Both the position numbers and the translations under genes were made by a program. A stretch of 64,000 nucleotides of DNA. Origin: Mesotoga sp. Brook.08.105.5.1 (GTDB lineage: Bacteria; Thermotogota; Thermotogae; Petrotogales; Kosmotogaceae). A model generated the notes under the pieces. It was not told the DNA's origin, searched no databases, and was given only the letters and a program-made list of their open reading frames with translations. Shown here piece after piece: positions 18,798 to 25,864 of the stretch (its first letter is position 1; each line of letters begins with the position of its first letter). The stretch spans positions 32,546 through 96,545 of the forward strand of contig NZ_AYTW01000013.1 of assembly GCF_002752635.1 (NCBI RefSeq). Reading direction: 5' to 3'.

Positions 18798-20205
18798 ATT
18801 TGCGCCCAGTCCTACCGGCAATCTTCATGTTGGTGGTGTTAGGACGGCGCTGTTCAACTGGCTCTTTGCGAAAAACCAACATGGAGGTTTTGTGCTGAGA
18901 ATAGAAGATACGGATATCGAGCGTTCTGAGAAGAGATTTGAGGATCAGATCCTTTCCTCCATGAAATGGTGTGGACTTGATTGGTCGGAAGGGCCGGATG
19001 TAGGCGGGGATTATGGCCCATATAGACAGAGCGAGCGTGTCGCTCTCGGTTTCTACGATAAGTTTGCTCAAGAGCTCGTCGAAAGAGGTCGGGCATATTT
19101 TGCAGTCTATTCCAAGTCAAATCAGGAAGAGGTTTTACGGATTTCAGAGGAGATTCCTGAGCTATCTGATGATGAGATATATACAGTGAAGTTCAAGATA
19201 CCGGACGGTACGACCGGCTTTTCCGATCTGTCTAAAGGAGAGATGAGTTTCGAAAACGAGAATTTCTCTGATTTCATAATAATCAAATCGAATGGATTCC
19301 CGACCTACAATTTCGCTGTAGTTGTAGATGATCATATGATGGAGATTACTCATGTTTTCAGAGGAGAAGACCATCTCACAAATACTCCGAGGCAGCTCAT
19401 GATCTATAGAGCCCTGGAATGGGAACCACCAACATTCATGCATATTCCTCTGATTCTTGGTAGTGACCGGGCTCCTCTTTCGAAGAGGCATGGTCATACT
19501 AGTGTGGATCATTTCAGAAGAGAAGGGTACTTGAGTGTGGGACTGATGAACTACCTTGCGCTTCTTGGATGGACGGTTGATCAGGAGATCTTTGATTACC
19601 ACGAAAAGGTCAGGGACTTCGTTCCATCAGATATCTCCAACAAAGGAGTCGTCTTCGATTACGAGAAGCTTGAGTGGATTAACGGAAAGCACTTGAGGTT
19701 ATTTGATCCCGACGAACTGGCTGTGCAGTTTGGATTGTGGCTGAAGTTCACTGGAAGGTTTGACTATTACGCGAACATGGAAGCCGATCAGTTTTACTCG
19801 AGAGAAGTCCTAACAATTTGCCGCGAGAAGATCAATACTCTACAGCAGCTGTTCGATTTCTCGGCGCCTTTCTTCTGCGAAGAGGTTGATTACCAGGAAG
19901 ACTACGTTGTCAAGTATCTTAAAAATGACTGGAGCAAAGATCTTGTTTCTGCTGCTATCAGGCGGTTTGAAGACGCACGCGACTGGTCCGTTGAAGGTGT
20001 TGAGAAGACTGTTAGGGAACTTGCGGATGAGAAGATAACATCCAAGAAGAATACTTTCCAAACTCTAAGAGGGGGGGTAACTGGTAGGCTTGTGACTCCG
20101 GGACTCTTTGAGACGATCTCCGTACTTGGTAGAGATAGAGTTCTTGAGAGGTTGGAGAGCCTGCTCGAGTTGATTGAGTATGAGGAAGGGAATATCGCTG
20201 ATTGA
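18784..20205 (+). CDS. gltX: Glutamyl-tRNA synthetase
   Basis: 473 residues from the ATG at 18784, preceded by GAGGAGG; the longer frame from 18757 is not needed. Class I signature RFAPSPTGNLHVGG lies at the N-terminus and the KMSKS-equivalent APLSKRHGHTSV at about 230. GEDHLTNTPRQ contributes to the tRNA/glutamate site. The C-terminal helical anticodon-binding domain is complete. It charges tRNA-Glu; whether it is discriminating or also charges tRNA-Gln cannot be told. It is in the rel operon and overlaps both neighbours. Confidence 0.95.
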   Translation: MVRCRFAPSPTGNLHVGGVRTALFNWLFAKNQHGGFVLRIEDTDIERSEKRFEDQILSSMKWCGLDWSEGPDVGGDYGPYRQSERVALGFYDKFAQELVERGRAYFAVYSKSNQEEVLRISEEIPELSDDEIYTVKFKIPDGTTGFSDLSKGEMSFENENFSDFIIIKSNGFPTYNFAVVVDDHMMEITHVFRGEDHLTNTPRQLMIYRALEWEPPTFMHIPLILGSDRAPLSKRHGHTSVDHFRREGYLSVGLMNYLALLGWTVDQEIFDYHEKVRDFVPSDISNKGVVFDYEKLEWINGKHLRLFDPDELAVQFGLWLKFTGRFDYYANMEADQFYSREVLTICREKINTLQQLFDFSAPFFCEEVDYQEDYVVKYLKNDWSKDLVSAAIRRFEDARDWSVEGVEKTVRELADEKITSKKNTFQTLRGGVTGRLVTPGLFETISVLGRDRVLERLESLLELIEYEEGNIAD

Positions 20206-20596
20206 GATGGTAGTCTCTCTGGCAGTATCTGCTCTCTTGCTGATTTCGATCTTCAAAATTGTTAACATGTGGCTGGCTATGTCTTCCAGCATAGTTCAGG
20301 AAACGAAAACGAACATGTCTTTGTCGAGAACCTTCGACATCGTCGAAAGGGACCTTAATCGTTCCACGGGAAACTTCTCATGGGGGGTTTCCTTTATAAG
20401 CTTCGATGCAATTGTTGATGGGCAAAAGAAAAGGATAAGGTACTACGTGTCTGGAAACAGGATAATGAGAAGGTCTGGAAATTCATATAATACCGTGACC
20501 GAGTTTAGAGAGTCTGCAGGCTTCTTTGAAGAAGAAGGGACAGTCAGATTTGTAATCGATAAAAGAGAAATCTTGATAGGGACAAAAGGTGGATAG
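20180..20596 (+). CDS. Type IV pilin-like / pseudopilin protein
   Basis: 138 residues from ATG 20180 (TTG 20174 also possible). The N-terminus is a class III prepilin signal, with KG|ISLIEMVVSLAVSALLL including the Glu at +5 of the mature form and a hydrophobic helix. A GspJ/PulJ-like region follows (FDIVERDLNRST, FRESAGFFEE). It would be cleaved by a prepilin peptidase and assembled into a pilus or secretion/uptake pseudopilus. It is a lone pilin here, its 5' end overlapping gltX, and partners must be elsewhere. Confidence 0.75.
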   Translation: MRKGISLIEMVVSLAVSALLLISIFKIVNMWLAMSSSIVQETKTNMSLSRTFDIVERDLNRSTGNFSWGVSFISFDAIVDGQKKRIRYYVSGNRIMRRSGNSYNTVTEFRESAGFFEEEGTVRFVIDKREILIGTKGG

Positions 20597-20597
20597 G

Positions 20598-21875
20598 ATG
20601 AATCCAAAGGATATCAGGAAGATGCTTCAGGCTATAGAAGAGGAGATTCTCTCCAGAATAGAAATGGATGTAAAAGAGATGCTGGATTCACCTTCGGCAT
20701 ACGTAAGGGCAAGAGCTGTGAAGTCTGCTGCTGATAGAGAGATGAGAATAGAGAATATTGAAAGCTTTCTCGAAGACCCTTCACCCGAGGTCAGAAAGAA
20801 TGCAGTGGTCACTATGGCAAAGTTGAGTGAGAACCGAGATTCTATTCTCAAAGCATTGGATGATCCGTCAGATCTTGTCAGAAGCACAACAGCGAAAGAA
20901 CTCGTGGAATTTGGCTATGAAGACGAGGATCTTGCGAGGCGAATCGCCGCCGACCCCTCCAAAAAGGTTAGGAAGACTTTTGTTGTCGCTCTGGCTGAAG
21001 CCGGGGAGAACGAACTCCTGAAGGAGTTTGACGAAGACCCGAGTAACGATATTCGGAGTATCCTGGCGGCCTGCAAAGGGCAGCTCAGGCTTGAAGAAGA
21101 GGAGCTTTCATCTCTTTCAGGCAAGTTCCAGAAGGTGGCTCTTCTTTCGAGACTGGGCCAGAGAAACTCAGGCGCCGCTGAAGAGCTTCTAGTTCTCTTG
21201 AAGGATTTCCGATCCTCAAAAGTCAAACAGATAATTGTTGAGACTTTCGAGTCCTTTCCTGATGATATCGCGCTTCCCACTCTCAAGAAATTGATTGATT
21301 CCGATGATAGAACAGTTGCTATCTCCGCAATGAAAACTCACAGGAAGATCAAAGGGTACGATGTTTCGATGCTTCAGTCAGCAGAGAGATTCATGGATTC
21401 TGAGGATGAAGAGATGAGATTCGCAGGCGCACAGTATATTAAAGGTCTTGTAGAACCGTCTGCAGCAGAGATTTTACACACTGGATTAGAAGATCCTTCT
21501 GACAGAGTGAGAGCCGTATGTATGGAGGCGCTGGCAAGTCTTATGGATCATTCTATTGCAGATGTTATCGATGAATCTCTTAGATCAACATCATCCCGGC
21601 TAAAAAAGGCATCGCTAAGGGCCGTGAAGAAACTTAAGACTATCGATATCGAAGATCATATTACTAGAATTCTTTCTAACAGAAAAGAGGACCTTCAGAC
21701 AAGAGTACTCGCTTCTTCCGTAACGGGACTTCTAAAACTGGAAGGACCTCTTCCTTATCTTGAAGAAATCGCTCTAAATGCTTCCATTGAAAGCCGCCTA
21801 AGAATCTCTGCGGCAAGAGCTATGGCAAGGATAAATCCTTCTCGTCTGGCCGAACTTTTCGGCTTCACAGTATGA
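20598..21875 (+). CDS. HEAT-repeat protein
   Basis: About 425 residues from ATG 20598, or from GTG 20589, which overlaps the preceding gene's end. It is built almost entirely of HEAT-like helical pairs with recurring D-P-S-x-x-V-R patterns: DPSPEVRKNAVVTMA, DPSDLVRSTTAKEL, DPSKKVRKTFVVALA, DPSNDIRS, DPSDRVRAVCMEALA. Such solenoids are protein-interaction scaffolds. No enzyme domain, signal peptide or membrane segment is present. It is the last gene of the rel-gltX operon and converges on ecfT, overlapping it by 11 bases. Partner unknown. Confidence 0.8.
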   Translation: MNPKDIRKMLQAIEEEILSRIEMDVKEMLDSPSAYVRARAVKSAADREMRIENIESFLEDPSPEVRKNAVVTMAKLSENRDSILKALDDPSDLVRSTTAKELVEFGYEDEDLARRIAADPSKKVRKTFVVALAEAGENELLKEFDEDPSNDIRSILAACKGQLRLEEEELSSLSGKFQKVALLSRLGQRNSGAAEELLVLLKDFRSSKVKQIIVETFESFPDDIALPTLKKLIDSDDRTVAISAMKTHRKIKGYDVSMLQSAERFMDSEDEEMRFAGAQYIKGLVEPSAAEILHTGLEDPSDRVRAVCMEALASLMDHSIADVIDESLRSTSSRLKKASLRAVKKLKTIDIEDHITRILSNRKEDLQTRVLASSVTGLLKLEGPLPYLEEIALNASIESRLRISAARAMARINPSRLAELFGFTV

Positions 21876-22650
21876 TGGCGGTCAGAATCGAAAGGATCGT
21901 TACTACTAAGAGAATCGAGTCACTCAAAGACCAGCTTTTTTCCTTGAGGCAAGTTAACTTGTGTCCAGGTCTGTATCCTCTAATTTGAAGGGCGGCAGCA
22001 GTGTCCTGAGCCTTCTTCAGCGAGGTTGCAATTACCGGGATCACTACGGAGATTGAGTTTTTCACTCTTGAGAATATGCTCCCTTTGTCGAACTCTATTC
22101 CCCGCACCTTCTGTGCCAAGATTATTCGGTTTGTCTGAAGGGAGATAAGGGGGATGAAAGTGAGAGTTAGAGAAAGCGCCATTCCAATTTCAGAAGACCG
22201 CTTCTTGCCCCCGGGGAGTTTTCCAATAATCTCTTCCACAGAAAAAGAGATCTCCAGGGGTGTTGTTGTAAGTGAAAGCATTATACTGAAAAGCACCGCA
22301 AGAATCATTCTGGCCGAAAGCACCGCAGCGTTTATCAAACCCTCTTCTGTGATCCTCAAAACCTTTAAGTCCAGCAAGACTCTTCCGTGAGTAAAAAGGA
22401 TCTGAAAGACTACGATCAACAGGATTAACAACCTTATCCCCCGTAGCGTCTTCACGAACTCCCTGAAAGGAACTGCTGAAAGTGCGGAGAGAACAATCCA
22501 GAGTGATAGGAAGACTGTGAAATCTGCAATCCCGCTCAGAAACAGCGAGCCTATTGAAAGCGAAACAAAGGCTATGGTCTTTGCTATCGGTGACAATTTG
22601 TGAATCACCGAGTTCGTTGGAACGAATCGCCCAAAAGGAACTCCTACCAA
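21865..22650 (-). CDS. ecfT: Energy-coupling factor transporter transmembrane protein EcfT
   Basis: 261 residues. It starts GRFVPTNSVIHKLSPIAKTI, the typical EcfT N-terminal amphipathic stretch, and has about five to six membrane segments. The coupling-helix motif A-x-x-x-R-G (AAALQIRGYRPG; and AQKVRGIEF) contacts the EcfA ATPases. It forms the shared membrane core of vitamin/cofactor importers. No EcfA or S-component gene is adjacent. The TTG start lies inside the queD stop region, so the two are probably translationally coupled, hinting at a queuosine/pterin-related substrate. That hint is an inference. Confidence 0.85.
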   Translation of the reverse strand: MVGVPFGRFVPTNSVIHKLSPIAKTIAFVSLSIGSLFLSGIADFTVFLSLWIVLSALSAVPFREFVKTLRGIRLLILLIVVFQILFTHGRVLLDLKVLRITEEGLINAAVLSARMILAVLFSIMLSLTTTPLEISFSVEEIIGKLPGGKKRSSEIGMALSLTLTFIPLISLQTNRIILAQKVRGIEFDKGSIFSRVKNSISVVIPVIATSLKKAQDTAAALQIRGYRPGHKLTCLKEKSWSLSDSILLVVTILSILTAIIL

Positions 22651-23012
22651 ACATCTCTCTCCCTGTAACGAACAAAACTAGTCGGTGTTTCCCACACCGC
22701 CACTTCGTAAAGCTCATAATCGCTTCCTCCAACCCTGGAAGCCAGGCGTTTGAATATCCACTCGGCTATGTTCTCTGCGGTCGGCTGAGGTATAACATCA
22801 TTTATGTATGCGTGATCGAGCAAGCTCAACACTTCTGACTTGACTATGTCTTTGAGCCGCAGAAAATCGATGACCATATCTTCTTGATTCTTCTCTCCGG
22901 CAACTGTTATCTGAAGCTTATAGGTGTGGCCGTGAAGCTTCTCACACTTTCCGTGATAACTGGTCAGATTGTGAGCCGCATCAAATGTGAACTCCTTAGT
23001 TAGGAAGAACAT
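22644..23012 (-). CDS. queD: 6-carboxy-5,6,7,8-tetrahydropterin synthase QueD
   Basis: 122 residues, usual QueD size. Zinc ligands are in FDAAHNL (His) and LHGHTYKL (two His), and the active-site Cys is in YHGKCEKLHGH. LLDHAYIND and PTAENIAEWI are conserved, and ETPTS carries the pterin-anchoring Glu. It converts 7,8-dihydroneopterin triphosphate to 6-carboxytetrahydropterin in queuosine/7-deazaguanine biosynthesis. No queC/queE/queF is in the window. It precedes ecfT with a 7-base overlap. I see no preQ1 riboswitch in the 325 bases upstream. Confidence 0.92.
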   Translation of the reverse strand: MFFLTKEFTFDAAHNLTSYHGKCEKLHGHTYKLQITVAGEKNQEDMVIDFLRLKDIVKSEVLSLLDHAYINDVIPQPTAENIAEWIFKRLASRVGGSDYELYEVAVWETPTSFVRYRERDVW

Positions 23013-23337
23013 GAGTCTCTATCACCATCCTTTTTCACTACCAATACAGACTCTCCATGAGACTATCATATCGTATTCTCGCTTGTCAGAAGGGTAACAC
23101 CAAGGAAATGCTGATGATTTGTCCTGCCATTGAGCGGAGGAATCCCTTTAACGGATACCAGCATCGGTGTTTCGCTGCACAATGAAGAACGAGAAAGACT
23201 AAGAGTGAATAGGTCCTCAAAGTGATTTACTGGCCATAACAGATGCTCAATGTGGGAAAAGATTAGCAGAGCAAAGAATTTCTGAAGAAGATGTCGATAA
23301 TTATCAGCTGACAAACCGGTCGAGCTAGCTCACTCTA
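23013..23337. other. Gene-free stretch upstream of queD
   Basis: No convincing open frame, RNA structure or promoter was found. An 82-codon minus-strand frame here lacks a ribosome site and family features. GATACCAGCATCGG... pairs weakly with itself, but nothing resembles a known riboswitch. Confidence 0.4.
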
Positions 23338-23400
23338 TAGTTAGATAACTGCGGAATTTGCATGAATATGTTTGACATTCATCTAACTATCTGTCATAAT
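23338..23400 (+). promoter_or_regulatory. Strong promoter with operator-like palindromes (microprotein unit 1)
   Basis: TTGACA (23372-23377), a 17-base spacer and CATAAT (23395-23400) form a near-consensus promoter. Arms TAGTTAGAT (23338-23346) and ATCTAACTA (23381-23389) are exact inverted repeats around the -35 region, and AGTTAGATAACT is itself palindromic. After the -10 come six bases and then GTAAGAGATGTATCGAAC, a leader shared with the inverted unit at 24.5 kb. Confidence 0.75.
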
Positions 23401-23440
23401 AGTACTGTAAGAGATGTATCGAACCGGGGAGGGATGACAG

Positions 23441-23539
23441 GTGTCAGAAAATCAGATGAAATCGATGAAGGAAGTTACAGAGCAGATAGAGAAAGTGAGA
23501 GTTGAGATTCTCAAGACGAGATCATTCATAACTTTCTGA
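23441..23539 (+). CDS. 32-residue microprotein 1
   Basis: A GTG start with GGGGAGGG seven bases upstream opens a 32-codon frame ending in Phe-TGA. The peptide is charged and helical (MKEVTEQIEKVRVEIL in the middle) and ends with SFITF. It aligns without gaps over its full length to microprotein 2 on the opposite strand at 24.4 kb. Eight identities include K10, I16, K18, R20, K25, F29 and F32, and many other positions are conservative (D/E, I/V, N/S, L/I). It has its own promoter and terminator. The family is not recognised. The frame starting at the closer ATG (23434) is badly spaced from the ribosome site. Confidence 0.6.
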   Translation: MSENQMKSMKEVTEQIEKVRVEILKTRSFITF

Positions 23540-23561
23540 GAAAGTGCTGGAAAATCACGAG

Positions 23562-23584
23562 AGAGCTTTCGGGCTCTTTTTTTT
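23562..23584 (+). terminator. Terminator of microprotein unit 1
   Basis: AGAGC and GCTCT pair around a 6-nt TTTCGG loop and are followed by a run of T. It begins 22 bases after the microprotein 1 stop. Confidence 0.65.
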
Positions 23585-23784
23585 GTTGAAACTCCTGGCG
23601 TTTGGCGCATGTATGTGAGACCAACCGAGAAAAATCATTGTCGGGAGTTTTGCTTTGAGAGTGCGAGAAATGATCGTCGTTGACCGTTACGGGTCAACCG
23701 TCCGAGAACACCGCGAACCAGTCCACCGAAAAGAACAATCGAGAAAGAGCACTTTCGAGACGTTCGCTGCGCTCACGAGAAGAC

Positions 23785-23860
23785 GAGAAATTCAAAGCCA
23801 GTCACCTTCGGTGGCCAGTCTTTGCTTCGCAAAGGCCGGTTCCGCTTCGCGGGCTAAGAA
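23785..23860 (+). repeat. Short hairpin units with TTCG loops
   Basis: Successive units of about 20 nt share a GCCAGTC-like lead and a small stem closed by a TTCG-type loop: GCCAGTC-ACC-ttc-GGTG, GCCAGTC-TTTG-cttc-GCAAAG, GCCGGTT-CCGC-ttc-GCGGG. They run directly into the 90-bp dispersed repeat. A similar run (GCCAGTT-CTGC-ttc-GCGG) lies at 58.97 kb. Confidence 0.5.
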
Positions 23861-23950
23861 CCGCTGTGCGCTTAAGATCAAGGACCCGCTGATCGCTTGT
23901 AAAAGTTCAGTTGCAAGTTCCAAGATGCAAGTTGCCAGAAAAAGCAAGAG
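23861..23950 (+). repeat. 90-bp dispersed repeat, copy A
   Basis: This segment (starts CCGCTGTGCGCTTAAG, ends AAAAAGCAAGAG) matches the reverse complement of 59085-59174 over 90 bases with 8 mismatches and no gaps. Its first part contains further small hairpins (CTTAAG, CCCGCTGATCGCTTG). It lies in a gene-free island. No transposase, target duplication or coding potential is seen. Confidence 0.75.
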
Positions 23951-24004
23951 ACCGGGGTTGGGGGTAGCGGCTTCGTGGTAGGAAAGAGCACGTTGAACCA
24001 AAAT

Positions 24005-24180
24005 AAGCTTCCCTGCGAAGCAGGCATTGCTATCACTGATGCTCTTCAGTGCATTGCGTCCCACCGAAGGTGGCATCACTTCCGCCGATGCTTTTCGGCG
24101 CATCACTTCCCCGAACGTTTCTCCGGGCATCACTACCACGCGCCAGCGAGCCTCACTTCCTGATGAAGTCGGCATCATTT
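24005..24180 (-). repeat. Tandem array of small hairpin units (array 2)
   Basis: Read on the minus strand, six to seven units of 22-27 nt each begin GAAGTGATGC or a close variant and continue with a different self-pairing stem: CCGAC...GTCGG-like, CCCG-loop-CGGG, GCCGA-loop-TCGGC, CCACC-ttc-GGTGG, CACTG-loop-CAGTG, CCTGC-ttc-GCAGG. Linker is conserved while stems covary. The unit design equals that of array 1 at 1.65-1.79 kb. Confidence 0.65.
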
Positions 24181-24302
24181 CTGCTTGTCCTCTCTTTTCT
24201 CGGAGAACGGAGGATCGTTGACGGCCAACGTGGTTTTCATCAGCGACCAAGGTCTCTTTGCTTTTGATAGTAGGAGGTCCTTCCCCTACTTTGAAAGGAA
24301 TG

Positions 24303-24326
24303 AAAAAAGGGCCTCTGCTGAGACCC
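24303..24326 (-). terminator. Terminator of microprotein unit 2
   Basis: On the minus strand GGGTCTC and GAGGCCC pair (one T-G wobble) around AGCA and are followed by TTTTTT. It begins 69 bases after the microprotein 2 stop. Confidence 0.7.
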
Positions 24327-24395
24327 GAAGTCATCTTTCTTTCCGTGGGGGAAAAGGGGGGTTGCTTGTATGTCGCGATTCTACTGGTAAATTCT

Positions 24396-24494
24396 TCAGA
24401 ACGCCAGGAAATTACCGTGTTTTGCAGAAGCCGATCTTGCCTTGTCGATTTCTTTCTGAATGTCTTTTCGTATTCTCTTTGGTTCTCTCTTCAT
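24396..24494 (-). CDS. 32-residue microprotein 2
   Basis: ATG start with a perfect GGAGGAG ribosome site five bases upstream. The 32-codon frame ends in Phe-TGA. The peptide is basic and helical in the centre (RIRKDIQKEIDKAR) and ends NFLAF. It has exactly the same length as microprotein 1 and aligns to it end to end without gaps. It has its own promoter, leader and terminator, so it is likely a real short gene. No known family is recognised. Possibilities include a type I toxin-like peptide, a regulatory peptide or a translated leader. Confidence 0.65.
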   Translation of the reverse strand: MKREPKRIRKDIQKEIDKARSASAKHGNFLAF

Positions 24495-24522
24495 ATCGAC
24501 TCCTCCTTTTCGTTGCGTTCGA

Positions 24523-24577
24523 TTCATCTCTTACATTTTGATCTTAGCATTGGGTTTGATAATTGTCAAACCTTAAA
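24523..24577 (-). promoter_or_regulatory. Strong promoter and conserved leader (microprotein unit 2)
   Basis: On the minus strand TTGACA (24569-24564), 17 bases, TAAGAT (24546-24541), six bases, then GTAAGAGATGAATCGAAC. Spacings are identical to the unit at 23.37 kb and the leader differs by one base. GGTTTGA-N6-TCAAACC is a perfect palindrome over the -35, and a close variant (GTTTGA-N6-TCTAAC) lies at the same place in unit 1. Confidence 0.75.
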
Positions 24578-24741
24578 TGTTAACGAACAATGAATTTCTA
24601 ACTATATGTCGTTTAAGGACCTTATATTCTCTGATCGTTGAATGGTAGGGATCATAAGCATGAATAGATTCGTGTTGGAGCGAGTTCTGCAAAGCCTAAG
24701 AGCTATGTCTAGTCAGAACAGAGAGATCAGTTCTAAATTAC

Positions 24742-24764
24742 TCTAACTGTATCTGTGCTATAAT
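24742..24764 (+). promoter_or_regulatory. Probable promoter of the tandem regulator operon
   Basis: TATAAT at 24759-24764 lies 33 bases before the first start; no good -35 is visible, which suggests activator dependence or a weak promoter. TCTAACT at 24742 repeats the half-site seen at 23382 in the microprotein 1 promoter. Confidence 0.4.
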
Positions 24765-24796
24765 TCAAGACAAGTCGAACTTGAGAGGTGTATTCC

Positions 24797-25864
24797 TTGA
24801 AAATCATTCCGGGATACGTTGAACTTGTAGAGATTTTAATGGCATGTGGGTTTGCTGATAGAAAGAGTTACTTCGATGCACTCTCGCAAGACCTGGGGTT
24901 TGATTTCGAACCAGGAAGAGAACTTGTCGAATTTCTTGATAGAGTTAGAAGTAATGATAACTGGTCGATAAGAGTGGCTGTTGAGGTCTTCTCCGAAATA
25001 AAGGACAGTGTCATATTCTTCTGTGATTTTCCAAAGGAGCCCGGAGGCGAGCTTCTTCTTGAAGAGGCCATAGAGAGCCTGGGAAAAAGTTTTGAAGAAA
25101 AGGCAAGGTGTGTGGTTGACAGCATCTTGTTGAACAATCTAAATCTCTCTCAAGAGGACGTGAGGAAGACGCTAGACGGTGACTTGAGCATCGTTTCGGA
25201 GGCCGTTGACAAGGCAGAAGACCTTTCTGAGAACACGACTTGGTTCATCACTCAACTGATCAAGTTTCCCAAACAGTCTAAGGAGATTCTAATCTTTGCT
25301 CTGAGAGAACTTAAGAAGCACTATGAAGAATCAGGGCTCAGAAAGAAGAATCGTGACAAGATTGCTGAAAGGCTAAGACTATTCAGAGCCGAAGAGTACG
25401 AGGAAGTTGCGGAGGATTTCCTGAAATTCTACGGTATAAGGCCCAGGGAAGATTTGCCTCTTCACCTTTTATTTCAGAACACTCTCAAGTATTCGGGCCT
25501 CAAGTTCGCCAGCGCCTGCGATATCCAACTCATAGTTTTCAGTGAGCACCTGAAACAGATTGAAGAGATCATGAATCCTGTGGTAACCGACAACACTCTC
25601 AGATTATTTCTTAGAAATCTTTCCGATCAGACAAAGATGCAGATTCTTAAGGCGATATCCGACGAGCCGAAATACGTAGATGAGCTTGCGAGAATTGTGG
25701 GTTTGTCGAAGTCGACCGTTTCCTACCACCTTTCTACATTGGGTGAGCTGGCTCTTGTCACGAGTCGTAAGGATCACAGAAGGGTGTACTTTTCGCTTAA
25801 TAAAGAGCGTCTCGAGAAGATACTTAAGAGATTGGAAACGCTGTACGAAGAGGGTGAAGAGTAA
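24797..25864 (+). CDS. ArsR-type HTH regulator with long N-terminal domain (paralogue 1)
   Basis: 355 residues from the TTG at 24797, well spaced from GAGAGGTG; GTG 24788 overlaps that site. The C-terminal 80 residues are a winged helix of the ArsR family (SDQTKMQILKAISDEP, ELARIVGLSKSTVSYHLSTL, a wing with RRVYFSLN). The first 270 residues are all-helical and unlike typical metal sensors, with no Cys metal site. They probably sense a ligand or partner. Its stop overlaps the start of a homologous gene, and the two share length and layout. It may regulate the microprotein promoters next door, but this is inference. Confidence 0.75.
   Translation: MKIIPGYVELVEILMACGFADRKSYFDALSQDLGFDFEPGRELVEFLDRVRSNDNWSIRVAVEVFSEIKDSVIFFCDFPKEPGGELLLEEAIESLGKSFEEKARCVVDSILLNNLNLSQEDVRKTLDGDLSIVSEAVDKAEDLSENTTWFITQLIKFPKQSKEILIFALRELKKHYEESGLRKKNRDKIAERLRLFRAEEYEEVAEDFLKFYGIRPREDLPLHLLFQNTLKYSGLKFASACDIQLIVFSEHLKQIEEIMNPVVTDNTLRLFLRNLSDQTKMQILKAISDEPKYVDELARIVGLSKSTVSYHLSTLGELALVTSRKDHRRVYFSLNKERLEKILKRLETLYEEGEE

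Noticed and set aside
22644..23337. preQ1 riboswitch before queD
   Set aside because: No preQ1-I pseudoknot sequence or A-rich tail was found in the leader.
24005..24180. CRISPR array
   Set aside because: Constant segments are only about 10 nt, units vary in length, variable parts are self-complementary, and no cas genes are present.
23655..24593. Several 60-180 codon frames across the 23.6-24.6 kb island
   Set aside because: They read through hairpin repeats with biased, low-information residues and conflict with each other; only the two 32-codon frames have promoters, ribosome sites and terminators.
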